NCBI GenBank assembly: GCA_003170935.1
Contig: PMYA01000185.1
Coordinates: 1 to 11,794 of the forward strand
Direction: 5' to 3'
DNA length: 11,794 nucleotides
Source: Methanobacteriota archaeon
Lineage (GTDB): Archaea; Halobacteriota; Bog-38; Methanoflorentales; Methanoflorentaceae
Shown here one piece after another: positions 1 through 7,920 of the stretch. The position numbers and the translations under genes are program-made. Position 1 is the first letter of the stretch, and every line of letters starts with the position of its first letter. The notes below the pieces were generated by a model. The model was not told where the DNA came from. It saw only the letters and a list, made by a program, of their open reading frames with translations, and did no database searches.

Positions 1-357
1 ATGCGTTACGTGTAACCAACGCTACACCAACGTATCTGGTAGGCACTCTTAGCTGATTTTTTTGGAGAAAACAAGCCCGCTTCTTAGCTATTTTCAAAAT
101 AAAGCAATAGGATTTTATATCATAACAGTTGTGTATCAGTAATATGCAACGGCCTCGATTTCAGCTAAGGAACTTTGACTTGGTTACTTTTGCCTTAATA
201 TTCGCTGTTTCGTTCATTTTGTACATGATTCCTTACCTCAAAGAACTTCTCATAATTGTAGCTATTTCTGCTGTCTTGTATACGTTCGTAAAAAGCCAGT
301 TTTAGCTGGACGCTTTCTCCACGGCAATCAATAGCAGATTGAGGACGTTTAGGTAGA

Positions 358-365
358 TTATAAAG
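358..365 (+). promoter_or_regulatory. TATA-like box of thrS
   Basis: TTATAAAG fits an archaeal TATA box. Transcription would start about 25 bases downstream, near 385-390, giving a leader of about 50 bases before the thrS start at 436. The BRE position upstream is only weakly purine-rich. This is inferred from sequence alone. Confidence 0.4.
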
Positions 366-372
366 AGCGTCG

Positions 373-390
373 TGAAATAGCACTATTTCA
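373..390. promoter_or_regulatory. Perfect 8+8 palindrome at the predicted thrS start site
   Basis: TGAAATAG-CA-CTATTTCA is a perfect inverted repeat with 8-base arms and a 2-base centre. It lies just downstream of the TATA-like box and over the predicted transcription start of thrS. In archaea, dyads at this place often serve as repressor operators because they block polymerase recruitment. The 2-base centre is too small for a stable RNA hairpin loop without melting inner pairs, which favours a DNA-binding site. No known regulator can be named from it. Confidence 0.4.
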
Positions 391-420
391 TACAGAAAAA
401 AACAGACCATCATTTAAAAC

Positions 421-426
421 AAAGGA
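421..426 (+). promoter_or_regulatory. Ribosome binding site of thrS
   Basis: AAAGGA lies 9 bases before ATG 436 but only 3 bases before the alternative TTG at 430. This spacing supports ATG 436 as the true start. So does the usual archaeal ThrRS N-terminus, which begins Met-Arg followed by a run of hydrophobic residues. Confidence 0.55.
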
Positions 427-435
427 CGGTTGCAA

Positions 436-2250
436 ATGCGTCTCCTTCTAATGCACGTTGACTACTTTGAATACAAGACTACAAAGGCAACTAAGTACGC
501 GGAAGACTTGGACGGTCTGAGAAACGAAGCACGAATAGAGGAGGCTTTAGCGGTATTCATTGCAGCAGAACGTGTAGATGCAATAAATGCGGATGAAGTT
601 GCCCTAGAGGCTTCAAAGGCTATACAGGACGTAGCGACCAACGTAGCGACGAAGAGGGTGCTGCTTTATCCATATGCTCATTTGAGTTCCGAATTGGCCT
701 CGCCTGAGATTGCCTTAGCAATTCTGCAACAAATAGAATCTCTGCTCGTTGGTTATGAGGTGTTACGAGCACCATTTGGGTGGTACAAATCGTTTAGTCT
801 CAAGTGTAAAGGGCATCCTCTCGCTGAACTTTCACGATCTATTAAAGTCGAAGCTCAACCAGAAAAGAAGAAGGTCGACAGAGATTTTTATGTAATGGAG
901 CCCGATGGCAAGCTCACTCCCGCAAATGCTTATTCATCTGCGGATTCTGAATTCCAAGATATTTTACGATACGAATTGGGACAATACGTGACACGTAGTG
1001 CGGAATCTGAATTGCCGCATATCAGGTTGATGAAGGAAAAGGAGCTGGTTGAGTATGAGCCATTATCTGATGTGGGCCATCTCAAGTGGTTGCCTAAAGG
1101 GAAACTGATTCGCGACCTTTTGATCGATTATACATACCTTCTATCGGTGAGTTATGGTGCGATGCCGGTCGAAACGCCGGTGATGTATGACCTTTCTAGC
1201 AAAGCGGTTAGCGAACATGCAAGCAAGTTTGGAGAGCGACAATACAGGTTGAAAGCGGGCTCCCGCGATATGATGCTAAGATTCGCCGCATGTTTTGGCA
1301 TGTTTAGCATGATGCACGAGATGCATTTGACCTCAAAAGACCTGCCGTTGAAATTATATGAGCTTTCAACTTACTCCTTCCGTTATGAGCAACGTGGGGA
1401 AGTGACCGGTCTCAAGCGCCAACGAGCGTTTACCATGCCTGACATGCACACGGCTTGTAAGGACATGAATGAAGCGAAGCGGTTTTTTTTAGAACAATTA
1501 AAACTTGGGTTTAAATCTGGTTTAGATCTAGCTATTAAGTATGAACCTATATTTCGAAGCACAAAAACGTTTTATGAAGAGAACAAAACGTGGGTTCAGC
1601 AGATGGTTCGCGAATTTAAGCGCCCATTCCTTCTAGAACTTTTATCAGAGCGTGCGCACTACTGGGTTTGTAAGTGCGACCTCGCGGCGTTGGATACCTC
1701 TCGAAAACCAATAGAATGTCCTACTGTCCAGATTGACGTGGAGAGTGCGGAGCGGTTTGACATAAAGTACTATGATGAAACGGGAGAAGCCCGACCCATC
1801 ATTTTACACACATCACCAACAGGGGGGATAGAGCGTGTGCTTGGAGCGATCCTCGAAGCACAGGCGCTTGAAAGAGTACCCTCCTTACCTGTGTGGTTGG
1901 CACCGACTCAGGTAAGGATTATTCCGATCTCTGACAAATACCTAAATTATGCGGAAGAGGTTTTAGATGAAGTCCAAAAAGCGAAGATTCGCATTGACAT
2001 CGACGATCGGGATGAGTCCATCAACAAAAAAGTAGCTGCTGCTGGAAAAGAGTGGGTACCCTATGTCGTCGTTTTGGGGGAAAAAGAGCAAGAAGAAAAA
2101 AGCCTTGCCGTCACTAAACGCTTAACCGGTACAAAGCAGTCTATGTCGGTTAAAGAACTAATCTATGAAGTGCGCCAAAATACCAATCAAATGCCATATA
2201 GGCCCCTAACTTTACCTCAGAAGTTATCCAAGCGACCGAAATTCGTGTGA
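436..2250 (+). CDS. thrS: Threonyl-tRNA synthetase, archaeal type
   Basis: Charges tRNA-Thr with threonine using ATP, in the cytoplasm. The protein is 604 residues from ATG 436; TTG 430 would add two. Residues 1-140 form the archaeal editing domain, related to D-aminoacyl-tRNA deacylase, which removes serine mischarged onto tRNA-Thr. It ends in the hallmark run APFGWYKSF...KCKGHPLAELSR (112-134). The class II core follows, with motif 2 (RYEQRGEVTGLKRQRAF, from 316) and motif 3 (GGIERVLG, 463-470). The three expected zinc ligands that recognise threonine are present as C286, H338 and H458. The last 120 or so residues are the anticodon-binding domain (LPVWLAPTQVRIIPIS, from 484). All domains are present in full, so it should be both active and editing-competent. 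It stands alone, converging on the next gene across 69 bases. Family assignment is secure. Confidence 0.97.
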   Translation: MRLLLMHVDYFEYKTTKATKYAEDLDGLRNEARIEEALAVFIAAERVDAINADEVALEASKAIQDVATNVATKRVLLYPYAHLSSELASPEIALAILQQIESLLVGYEVLRAPFGWYKSFSLKCKGHPLAELSRSIKVEAQPEKKKVDRDFYVMEPDGKLTPANAYSSADSEFQDILRYELGQYVTRSAESELPHIRLMKEKELVEYEPLSDVGHLKWLPKGKLIRDLLIDYTYLLSVSYGAMPVETPVMYDLSSKAVSEHASKFGERQYRLKAGSRDMMLRFAACFGMFSMMHEMHLTSKDLPLKLYELSTYSFRYEQRGEVTGLKRQRAFTMPDMHTACKDMNEAKRFFLEQLKLGFKSGLDLAIKYEPIFRSTKTFYEENKTWVQQMVREFKRPFLLELLSERAHYWVCKCDLAALDTSRKPIECPTVQIDVESAERFDIKYYDETGEARPIILHTSPTGGIERVLGAILEAQALERVPSLPVWLAPTQVRIIPISDKYLNYAEEVLDEVQKAKIRIDIDDRDESINKKVAAAGKEWVPYVVVLGEKEQEEKSLAVTKRLTGTKQSMSVKELIYEVRQNTNQMPYRPLTLPQKLSKRPKFV

Positions 2251-2319
2251 ATACGCTTATAGTGTCGCCAGTTCTTCAGTTTGTAGAGTCAGTCGTCCAC
2301 ACAAGCGTGCTCAAGGGCC

Positions 2320-3786
2320 TCAGAACGAGTCGTCTTGTGCGTAGCTTCTTCCCAACTTCAGTGCAATTTCTGCCTGTTTTAATTCACGTCCAAGGTACCC
2401 TGCGTGTGCTGCAGTTGATACTAGGTTGAGTTCAAGAATGGCAGTGAGAATTCTCTCTGCAGAATCACCTTGGATAGTTGTTCCAGAGTCGTGTCGTGCA
2501 TAAATAATTCCTTCTTTGATACCGATCACGAAGTTGCCTGAAGGGTCCGGCGAAAAAAATTCAGGACCGAAGTCTTTTGCATCAAAAACGTTTCTACTAG
2601 TGATTTCGTATTCTGGTCTGCGCTTGCGTTCTTTCAGCTTGAGCAGATCGATGCCCAGATCCTTCGGCGACCCCTTTTTGAACTGTGCCAGCTGCATCAT
2701 TTGAGCGGCGGTCTTAAGTTCTCCCACGCTGCCTCTTGCTTTGTCGCTGTGTTCAGGTGTAAAGAGCATGCTCACTCCAAGTTCCATAGCTAAGCCGGCG
2801 AGCAAAGCATTAGCGCCGACTGAGTCGGCTTCCATAAGTTCAACTATGTTACCCACGCCGAGAAAAAGCGGCACACCGCTGAGGGATCGCACGCGGCGGT
2901 ACTCTGCGAGTGAATCGGCGGCCCCTACGCCAATAGGGTAAAGCACAGGATCAGCTAAGATTTTCCTGATTTGGTAACTGCGTGCAAGAGCTACGGAAGA
3001 GCATACATCGCCATTATGGGGTAGAACGACAGTCGCAATGTCTTTCTCAGCAATTAAAGGGCCGATCTCGCTTGCGTTTTCCGCTGTAAATGAAAGAACT
3101 AGCTCCGCTCCTGCGTCTATTCCAGCGCAGATAAGTGCTGGATCTAGGCTGTCAACGCTAGTTGCGACATTGTACTTGCTCGTTACTTCATTGACTTTAG
3201 CAAAGGTCTGTCTTACCTCTTTTTCTGTGGTTCCAGCGGGTATGCCAACGTCGATTATGTCAGCGCCGTTTCGTATGTGTCGCTCAGCGATGTGTTTAGA
3301 GTCTACAAAAGGCGCGTCTATTATCTCGGCAAGTACCTTCATTCGAGAATTACCGCCTATTTTTTTGTCACGAATCTTGAAATCATAGGTGGCGGATTTT
3401 TCCAGTTTTATTAACAACTGCAAAGCGTCATTTTTGCGTTTTTCCAGAATGATCCGATCTGCCGGTTCATTTAGTGATAGCTGAGAATCATCGAGGGAAT
3501 CTAGTACTAAGCTTAGATCATAGGCTTGCTTTGGGCCCAGAACAATGTTTGTGTTTAGTTCTTCAGCAAGAGATCTAAACCCTGCTGCGTTCGAAGAACC
3601 CGGGATCAAGATCATATCATACTCACGAGCTAGCTTTTTTATATGTTCTACGTACGCTTTCTTTAACAAAGGCGGGGTCATTAACGCCGCAACGTCGATA
3701 TCTAAAATAAGCACGTCCGCAGCTTGACCTACGCTTTCTTTGACGACGCGTTCGGCGCAGCGACCGGTTGCTACCAGCACTCTCAT
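2320..3786 (-). CDS. Dihydropteroate synthase-related protein (H4MPT-linked)
   Basis: A 488-residue member of the archaeal dihydropteroate synthase-related family (TIGR00284 type). That family occurs in archaea lacking an ordinary folate-type DHPS and is thought to serve methanopterin synthesis. Residues 1-140 are the N-terminal domain specific to this family. Residues 148-340 form a TIM-barrel pterin-binding region, with GADIIDVG (174-181), SVDSLDPA (210-217) and ADPVLYPIGVG (278-288). The C-terminal domain carries the family signature HAGYLGRELKQAEIAL (461-476). The exact reaction is not settled; joining the pterin to the ribofuranosylaminobenzene side chain or a related step is an inference from homology. 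The ATG at 3786 is preceded by GGTGA seven bases away. It diverges from the PHP gene and converges on thrS, so it is transcribed alone, but it lies next to other methanopterin genes. Confidence 0.88.
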   Translation of the reverse strand: MRVLVATGRCAERVVKESVGQAADVLILDIDVAALMTPPLLKKAYVEHIKKLAREYDMILIPGSSNAAGFRSLAEELNTNIVLGPKQAYDLSLVLDSLDDSQLSLNEPADRIILEKRKNDALQLLIKLEKSATYDFKIRDKKIGGNSRMKVLAEIIDAPFVDSKHIAERHIRNGADIIDVGIPAGTTEKEVRQTFAKVNEVTSKYNVATSVDSLDPALICAGIDAGAELVLSFTAENASEIGPLIAEKDIATVVLPHNGDVCSSVALARSYQIRKILADPVLYPIGVGAADSLAEYRRVRSLSGVPLFLGVGNIVELMEADSVGANALLAGLAMELGVSMLFTPEHSDKARGSVGELKTAAQMMQLAQFKKGSPKDLGIDLLKLKERKRRPEYEITSRNVFDAKDFGPEFFSPDPSGNFVIGIKEGIIYARHDSGTTIQGDSAERILTAILELNLVSTAAHAGYLGRELKQAEIALKLGRSYAQDDSF

Positions 3787-3812
3787 AAAGCGCTCACCCT
3801 AACTACATATCC

Positions 3813-3828
3813 TTAATATGTTATATCA
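3813..3828. promoter_or_regulatory. Shared divergent promoter region
   Basis: Only 56 bases separate two divergent starts (3786 minus and 3843 plus). On the plus strand, TTAATATG (3813-3820) lies about 26 bases before ATG 3843, the spacing expected for a leaderless transcript. No Shine-Dalgarno sequence precedes that ATG, which agrees. On the minus strand, TGATATAA (3828-3821) would start RNA near 3799, leaving a short leader with a GGTGA ribosome site. The two TATA-like boxes abut, so the genes are probably co-regulated or compete for TBP. Confidence 0.45.
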
Positions 3829-3842
3829 CAATTACTGATCGT

Positions 3843-4508
3843 ATGCGGCTCGACCTGCACGTTCACTCTGAATATTCGCCTGACTCACACAGCTCAATTG
3901 AAGCAATATTAAAACAAGCGCAAGAAGTAGGTCTTGATGGCATCGCAATTACTGATCACAACTCAGTGCTGTCTTTTTCTGTAGCATCGAAACTTGCTGA
4001 AGAGCTCGGACTTGATCTAATCATAGTACCCGGTGCTGAAATTTCGACGAGGGAGGGTCATCTGATCGCACTTGGTACAATCAACCTCTTGCCTTCCGGT
4101 ATACCTGCTAATGAAGTAATAGAACATGTTCACGATAACGGTGGAATCGTAGTCGCCCCACACCCTTATGCGATCTTTAGAAAAGGCATCCGAAACCTTC
4201 AAGACATACGATTAGACGCTGTGGAAACGTTCAATTCGAAACAACTGTTTGGATTAGCAAACTATCTCGCTAATCGTTCTGCTCGTCAGCTGAACCTTGG
4301 GGTGACAGGCGGAAGCGATTCACACAAAGTAGAAACGATTGGTTTTGGTTACACCGACGTGAATATTGCAGACGGCGCAGATGTGGAGCGTATTCTGCAA
4401 GCTATAAAGAGTTGCAGATCGCAATCAAAGGGCCGGGCTTCGCCGCGTCTGCGATCAGTTGGCCACTCGCTCAAAATTCGTATGGGGAACTATAAAAACA
4501 GTAGGTAA
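3843..4508 (+). CDS. PHP-domain metal-dependent phosphoesterase
   Basis: A 221-residue PHP-family protein. This fold hydrolyses phosphoester bonds with a tri-metal centre. The ligand set appears complete: H6 and H8 in HVHSEYSPD, D38 and H39 in ITDHN, E66 in GAEIST, H73, H107 in APHP, then D159 and H161 in GGSDSH. It resembles the stand-alone PHP proteins common in archaea, some of which act on nucleotides or small phosphate esters; the substrate cannot be read from sequence. The last 30 residues form a basic tail after the fold, without a recognised domain. The gene appears leaderless and diverges from the DHPS-related gene. Whether it acts on a methanopterin intermediate is only a guess from position. 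Confidence 0.85.
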   Translation: MRLDLHVHSEYSPDSHSSIEAILKQAQEVGLDGIAITDHNSVLSFSVASKLAEELGLDLIIVPGAEISTREGHLIALGTINLLPSGIPANEVIEHVHDNGGIVVAPHPYAIFRKGIRNLQDIRLDAVETFNSKQLFGLANYLANRSARQLNLGVTGGSDSHKVETIGFGYTDVNIADGADVERILQAIKSCRSQSKGRASPRLRSVGHSLKIRMGNYKNSR

Positions 4509-4555
4509 ATTGCATGCGCTAATAGTCCTACAAGAGACGGGCCGAGATATACAAC

Positions 4556-5257
4556 TCAAACCATCGCCCAAAGTGCATCTTTGAGCTCAGTCGGGTCGTT
4601 GAGAACTGTGAGTCCTGACTGCTTCAGTAGAGCTTTGACATTGTTTTTATCGATCTCACGTACCGCGAGGTTTACTGACCCTCCGATAATCGCATCAGAA
4701 CGGCACACGTCCTTACACAGCCCACAACCGTTGCATCTAAGGTAGTCAATTTGCTCGTCAATCGCGTCGTTTGGGCAAGCTTGTGCGCATTCACGACATT
4801 GAATACAAAGCTCCCTATTTATGAAGTACGGCACAGGGCTTTCCACCCTCCCCTCAATATCAACAGGAAGTATAAAAACTACAATACCGGCCTTCAGTGC
4901 GTGTGCAGCTGCATTTGTGACTAGTGAGTCTGCTATGCCGTGGGCTATCTTGGCAACTGAGTTAGATGTAGCTGGGGAAATGAACAAAGCGTCATAGACA
5001 CCGCGTGAGAAGCGACCGGTTTTGGGATAGCTCCAACCTTGCTCTGTTTCGAGTATGATCTCTTCCATATATCCACCAGGAGAGACAGTACGCAAGTGCT
5101 GAAAAAGCCCGTAAACGCGTGTTACTTCTTGTGCTGCGCGCGAGACAAACGAAGTGATGTTGACACGATCAAACTGGAGTCGCTTGAGTTCAACGAATAA
5201 CTCAAAGCTATCCTTTAAGTAATGGCCGGCACCAGTGATGCCCCACGCAATTTTCAC
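4556..5257 (-). CDS. dmrX: Dihydromethanopterin reductase (acceptor), flavin/iron-sulfur
   Basis: Last gene of the minus-strand run. This 233-residue protein matches the MJ0208/DmrX family. A Methanosarcina member of that family reduces dihydromethanopterin to tetrahydromethanopterin, the last step in making the C1 carrier. Residues 1-145 form a UbiX-like flavoprotein domain that should bind FMN, with GITGAGHYL (6-14) and SPATSNSVAKIAHGIADSL (94-112). A two-cluster ferredoxin domain follows, with C151/C154/C157/C161 and C175/C178/C181/C185, each CxxCxxCxxxC. The first set is followed by the usual proline, the second by arginine (R186). The start is GTG, supported by AGGAGG six bases away. It follows DUF447 by 49 bases, so co-transcription is likely. 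The archaeoflavoprotein AfpA family is an alternative, but AfpA is not known to me to carry this ferredoxin tail. Confidence 0.88.
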   Translation of the reverse strand: MKIAWGITGAGHYLKDSFELFVELKRLQFDRVNITSFVSRAAQEVTRVYGLFQHLRTVSPGGYMEEIILETEQGWSYPKTGRFSRGVYDALFISPATSNSVAKIAHGIADSLVTNAAAHALKAGIVVFILPVDIEGRVESPVPYFINRELCIQCRECAQACPNDAIDEQIDYLRCNGCGLCKDVCRSDAIIGGSVNLAVREIDKNNVKALLKQSGLTVLNDPTELKDALWAMV

Positions 5258-5306
5258 TCTTTTCCTCCTATTGCTGTGATCTCGATTCGACAGCGAGACC
5301 TACGAT

Positions 5307-5861
5307 TTAAGCTAGGTATTCTTTTAGCACGTGAAATGCTTCTAACTCCGGTTTTCCGCCACATTTTCTAATGATGCTCTCATAGTGCGGCATGCATTCT
5401 AGGTATTTTGGATCTTTAAGCGTTTTATATCGGGTTGCGTGAATTGTTGCTTCAAGCACTGCATAGAATGCTCGGTTGACTGGCGATATAGGCCTTTGCA
5501 GTATAACAGACCTTGTCGGATGAAGTTTTACGAGAGCGGTCTTTTGAGTCGATCTCTCTTGAATTGTACATGCGAATTCAACCCATGCGTAAGCAGCGGT
5601 GAGAACCGGCGCGTCTTCATCTGAGCGAAATAACGAAGGATCTACGTCATCAAAGGCCGTTTTTACGTAAAGTAGTGGGTCTAAAACAAAGTTTGCAACC
5701 ATCTCATTATTCTTTTTGACGTTCAGGAAAGTGTGACTATCTTTATAAATCAAAGCGTAGAGGAAGCCGCGATTTATGATGCCCATGGGTGCCGCATTGG
5801 GCCGATCGTTGCGCGTGGTTGCTATGACCTCGGAGATTCCCTCGCGAAATTCGATCTCCAT
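5307..5861 (-). CDS. DUF447 family protein, FMN-binding split-barrel fold
   Basis: A 184-residue protein of the archaeal DUF447 family, which has the FMN-binding split beta-barrel fold seen in flavin reductases and flavoredoxins. The N-terminus (residues 6-30: EGISEVIATT, NAAPMGII) and the region around NEMVANFVLDPLLYVKTAFD (51-70) are typical. The function is unproven. The family repeatedly sits beside H4MPT genes in archaea and in H4MPT-using methylotrophic bacteria, so a role in that pathway is likely. Its ATG overlaps the CitG-like stop by one base (TGATG), which implies translational coupling. GGAGG lies 12 bases upstream, inside the preceding gene, a rather long spacing. Confidence 0.85.
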   Translation of the reverse strand: MEIEFREGISEVIATTRNDRPNAAPMGIINRGFLYALIYKDSHTFLNVKKNNEMVANFVLDPLLYVKTAFDDVDPSLFRSDEDAPVLTAAYAWVEFACTIQERSTQKTALVKLHPTRSVILQRPISPVNRAFYAVLEATIHATRYKTLKDPKYLECMPHYESIIRKCGGKPELEAFHVLKEYLA

Positions 5862-6727
5862 CAGAACTTATATCCTCCCAAGAGCGTAACGAACAACGAT
5901 CCGATCACGAGATCTGCCGTCGTGCCAGGGTTGATGCGCCGTGCGATGAGCTCTTCGTTAAAGTCTTCAATATTGCCATGTTCCAGTACGTGTGTCGCCT
6001 TTGCCGAAACCTGAAAAGCTACCCGAGAACCAAATTTCTTAGCCACGAGGGTGTCGGGCTCCTCGCTAAGAAGGCGAAGAAACAGGCACACGATCGACTT
6101 GTTTAGGTTATGTCCCGATTCGTCGAACTGTCTGAAGAGTTCAGCGCCGTGAAAGATTCGCGGAAACCCTTCAATCCATTCCTTAGCTATCGTATCGTTT
6201 GAGCTAGATATTTCCATAATATCGAAGAGCGTTAGTTGTTGCTTTTGAATAGTACGCACGGAATCAGGATCATTTATGTCTAGATAATGCCGTTCTTGGA
6301 CGCGCACGTTGACGCTCCGAAATGATTTGTAAAACCGTACGGCGTCCGTACTTGTTGTGCTTCTCACTATATCCACTGCGTTTTTCCTAAGCTGAGGTAT
6401 CGTGCTGCTTCTGCTTGCCGCGGCACACAACGGAATCAACAGAAGGATGGCACCAAAGTGGCAGTTTCCTGCCCTTTGCCACGTAGCGCTAGCTTGCACG
6501 GCATTTAAAATCAAATCACCAATATTATTTCCCTCCGATGCTGCTTTTCTGAACACTGGAAACATGCCTGCAGCCGACCCGAGGAAATGCTCGTAGGTTA
6601 AATCTTCAAAGTCGTGTGTTCTGTCTACATTGCCTGGTTTTGGTGTCGCGGAGACTTCGAGCAACATTGCAAGCTCCGCGGAACCGGCTATGAAGTCTGT
6701 TTCGTACATGTTGAAAAGGTGTTTCAC
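5861..6727 (-). CDS. CitG-like triphosphoribosyl-dephospho-CoA synthase family protein
   Basis: A 288-residue member of the CitG/MdcB family. Bacterial CitG joins dephospho-CoA to the ribose of ATP through an alpha-glycosidic bond, releasing adenine. Family motifs are visible: TPKPGNVDRTHDF (28-40), GNCHFGAILLL (87-97, equivalent to the usual NTHKG segment but with C and F substituted), and INPGTTADLVIGSLF (265-279). No citrate lyase or malonate decarboxylase gene is nearby, so the classic role is unlikely. Archaeal copies sit with methanopterin genes, and a ribosylation step in the side chain is a reasonable inference. The GTG start overlaps the upstream stop by 4 bases (GTGA) and lacks a Shine-Dalgarno sequence, suggesting coupled translation. 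An internal ATG at 6709 is the alternative. Confidence 0.85.
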   Translation of the reverse strand: MKHLFNMYETDFIAGSAELAMLLEVSATPKPGNVDRTHDFEDLTYEHFLGSAAGMFPVFRKAASEGNNIGDLILNAVQASATWQRAGNCHFGAILLLIPLCAAASRSSTIPQLRKNAVDIVRSTTSTDAVRFYKSFRSVNVRVQERHYLDINDPDSVRTIQKQQLTLFDIMEISSSNDTIAKEWIEGFPRIFHGAELFRQFDESGHNLNKSIVCLFLRLLSEEPDTLVAKKFGSRVAFQVSAKATHVLEHGNIEDFNEELIARRINPGTTADLVIGSLFVTLLGGYKF

Positions 6728-7830
6728 TCAAGATTTCGACAAGCGAGAAATGTGTCCGCGAGCTGTTTTTTGAGTTGCATGTACTCAACATCAGAAAAGT
6801 CTAGGTCTTGTAAACTGCCGTCTCTCCAAGGACAAGGCCTCGTGATCTTACAACACCAAACCATGCTGCCGAAGCACGTATGTGGGCCCTCACCGAGCTT
6901 TGTTTCCTTAAAGCTCTCTTTAATAAGGACATAATCTTCCTTTGTAATGCCCGCTCTTTTCAGAACGTACTGGAGGGGGCAATCCTTCACAGGCATACAA
7001 CAATACGCCAACCCTCGCAGGTCCCCACTGGCACAGATGTGTTTTGGCGCGTTATACCACCCAACTGTTTCTTGATAAAACTGAACTTCAGCTAGTATTT
7101 CCTGTAAAATCGTGTCGCCGGCAATTGCAGCGCGGGCTACTGAAACATAGTCTGCACCCATCGAGAACATTTTGTGAGCGCTTGTATAGTCTACTATAGA
7201 ATTGTTGGCGATGATTTTGAGCGCGGTAGCATCTCGTATCTTCTTGACTAACGTAGGCCCCGAATCCATCATGTCGATATGGATTACATCGGCCCCTGCC
7301 TTGTCTATGGTCCTAGCAAGCTCGACGTCGCTGACCACTCCTGAGCGAACCTTCACAGATAAAGGCACGTCTGTCTGTTTTATCTCCTGAATCCAAGTGG
7401 CAAGCTTGGGTAGATCTCGCGTCAGACATTGACCAGCGCCTATAGCTTCCATCTCAGGCTGCCTGCAGTGCGCATTCAGTTCAAATATTGCCCCTTTTTG
7501 ATGGGCCAGTTCAGCGATTTCGAGCAGAGGTTCTAACGTGGTCGATCGTGCATTTACTCCCGCAATTATTTCAGTCGCATTCATGACCCCAAGCTCGTTT
7601 TTAATAACGGGGGTTGGGTCATCATACGCGAATTCGCTTCGCCCTTTCTTAACCAGCTCTTTTGCGGCTATGATGGTTGCCTCATCGAGATTATAACCAC
7701 CTAAAAATGCGAGCCCAGCACTGCGCGTTATGGCAAAAGAACTGTTCGTCAGTCCTGCCATTGACGCGAGCACTAGAGGGTTCGGTATCTTAATGTCTCC
7801 GATTGTCAGGTTATAGTCTATTTGCGGCAA
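6724..7830 (-). CDS. DUS-like TIM barrel fused to methanogenesis marker 9 domain
   Basis: This 368-residue protein has two parts. Residues 1-250 form a flavin-binding TIM barrel of the NifR3/dihydrouridine synthase type (PNPLVLASMAG 17-26, LSVKVRSGV 157-165, GADYVSVARAAIAGD 225-239). Where true tRNA dihydrouridine synthases have an NxGCP catalytic loop, it reads NAHCRQPEM (119-127), so tRNA reduction is doubtful. Residues 262-335 are the methanogenesis marker 9 domain with all eight core cysteines: C266, C277, C278, C284, C319, C326, C327 and C333. These include the paired motifs YCCMPVKDC and WCCKITRPC, which suggest metal or Fe-S binding. The fusion is a known architecture; the function is unknown. 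The TTG start is supported by GAGG six bases upstream. It heads the CitG-like/DUF447/dmrX run. Confidence 0.9.
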   Translation of the reverse strand: MPQIDYNLTIGDIKIPNPLVLASMAGLTNSSFAITRSAGLAFLGGYNLDEATIIAAKELVKKGRSEFAYDDPTPVIKNELGVMNATEIIAGVNARSTTLEPLLEIAELAHQKGAIFELNAHCRQPEMEAIGAGQCLTRDLPKLATWIQEIKQTDVPLSVKVRSGVVSDVELARTIDKAGADVIHIDMMDSGPTLVKKIRDATALKIIANNSIVDYTSAHKMFSMGADYVSVARAAIAGDTILQEILAEVQFYQETVGWYNAPKHICASGDLRGLAYCCMPVKDCPLQYVLKRAGITKEDYVLIKESFKETKLGEGPHTCFGSMVWCCKITRPCPWRDGSLQDLDFSDVEYMQLKKQLADTFLACRNLE

Positions 7831-7920
7831 GATTAGCCTCTATCGTCTCGAGTTTATTTTTTTAGGGCGCTGAGGTAACTGGGCAACAATGCATCCTTGT
7901 TTCATTATTGTAGTTCGCTG

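Larger units (their letters stand above)
1..435. other. Noncoding region upstream of thrS
   Basis: No gene is supported here. Bases 3-56 form an open plus-strand frame ending in TGA at 54-56, followed at once by seven T's (57-63). This could be the last 17 codons of an upstream gene with an archaeal T-rich terminator, but it is too short to identify. The right half holds the thrS promoter candidate and a palindrome, listed separately. A 72-codon minus-strand frame at 195-413 resembles no family known to me. Its promoter would have to lie inside thrS, so it is not called. Confidence 0.5.

Noticed and set aside
1..46. Minus-strand frame opening at a GTG (44-46) and running off the left edge
   Set aside because: Only about 15 codons are visible, with no clear ribosome site and no recognisable sequence.
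195..413. 72-codon minus-strand open frame upstream of thrS
   Set aside because: No family resemblance, no visible ribosome site, and its promoter would lie inside thrS.
2251..2319. Possible terminator between thrS and the DHPS-related gene
   Set aside because: Only a 6-base inverted pair (ACGCTT/AAGCGT) with a 44-base loop and no T-run on either strand.
3829..3957. 12-base direct repeat CAATTACTGATC at 3829-3840 and 3946-3957
   Set aside because: The second copy encodes the conserved ITDH metal motif of the PHP protein. A few repeats of this length are expected by chance in a window this size.
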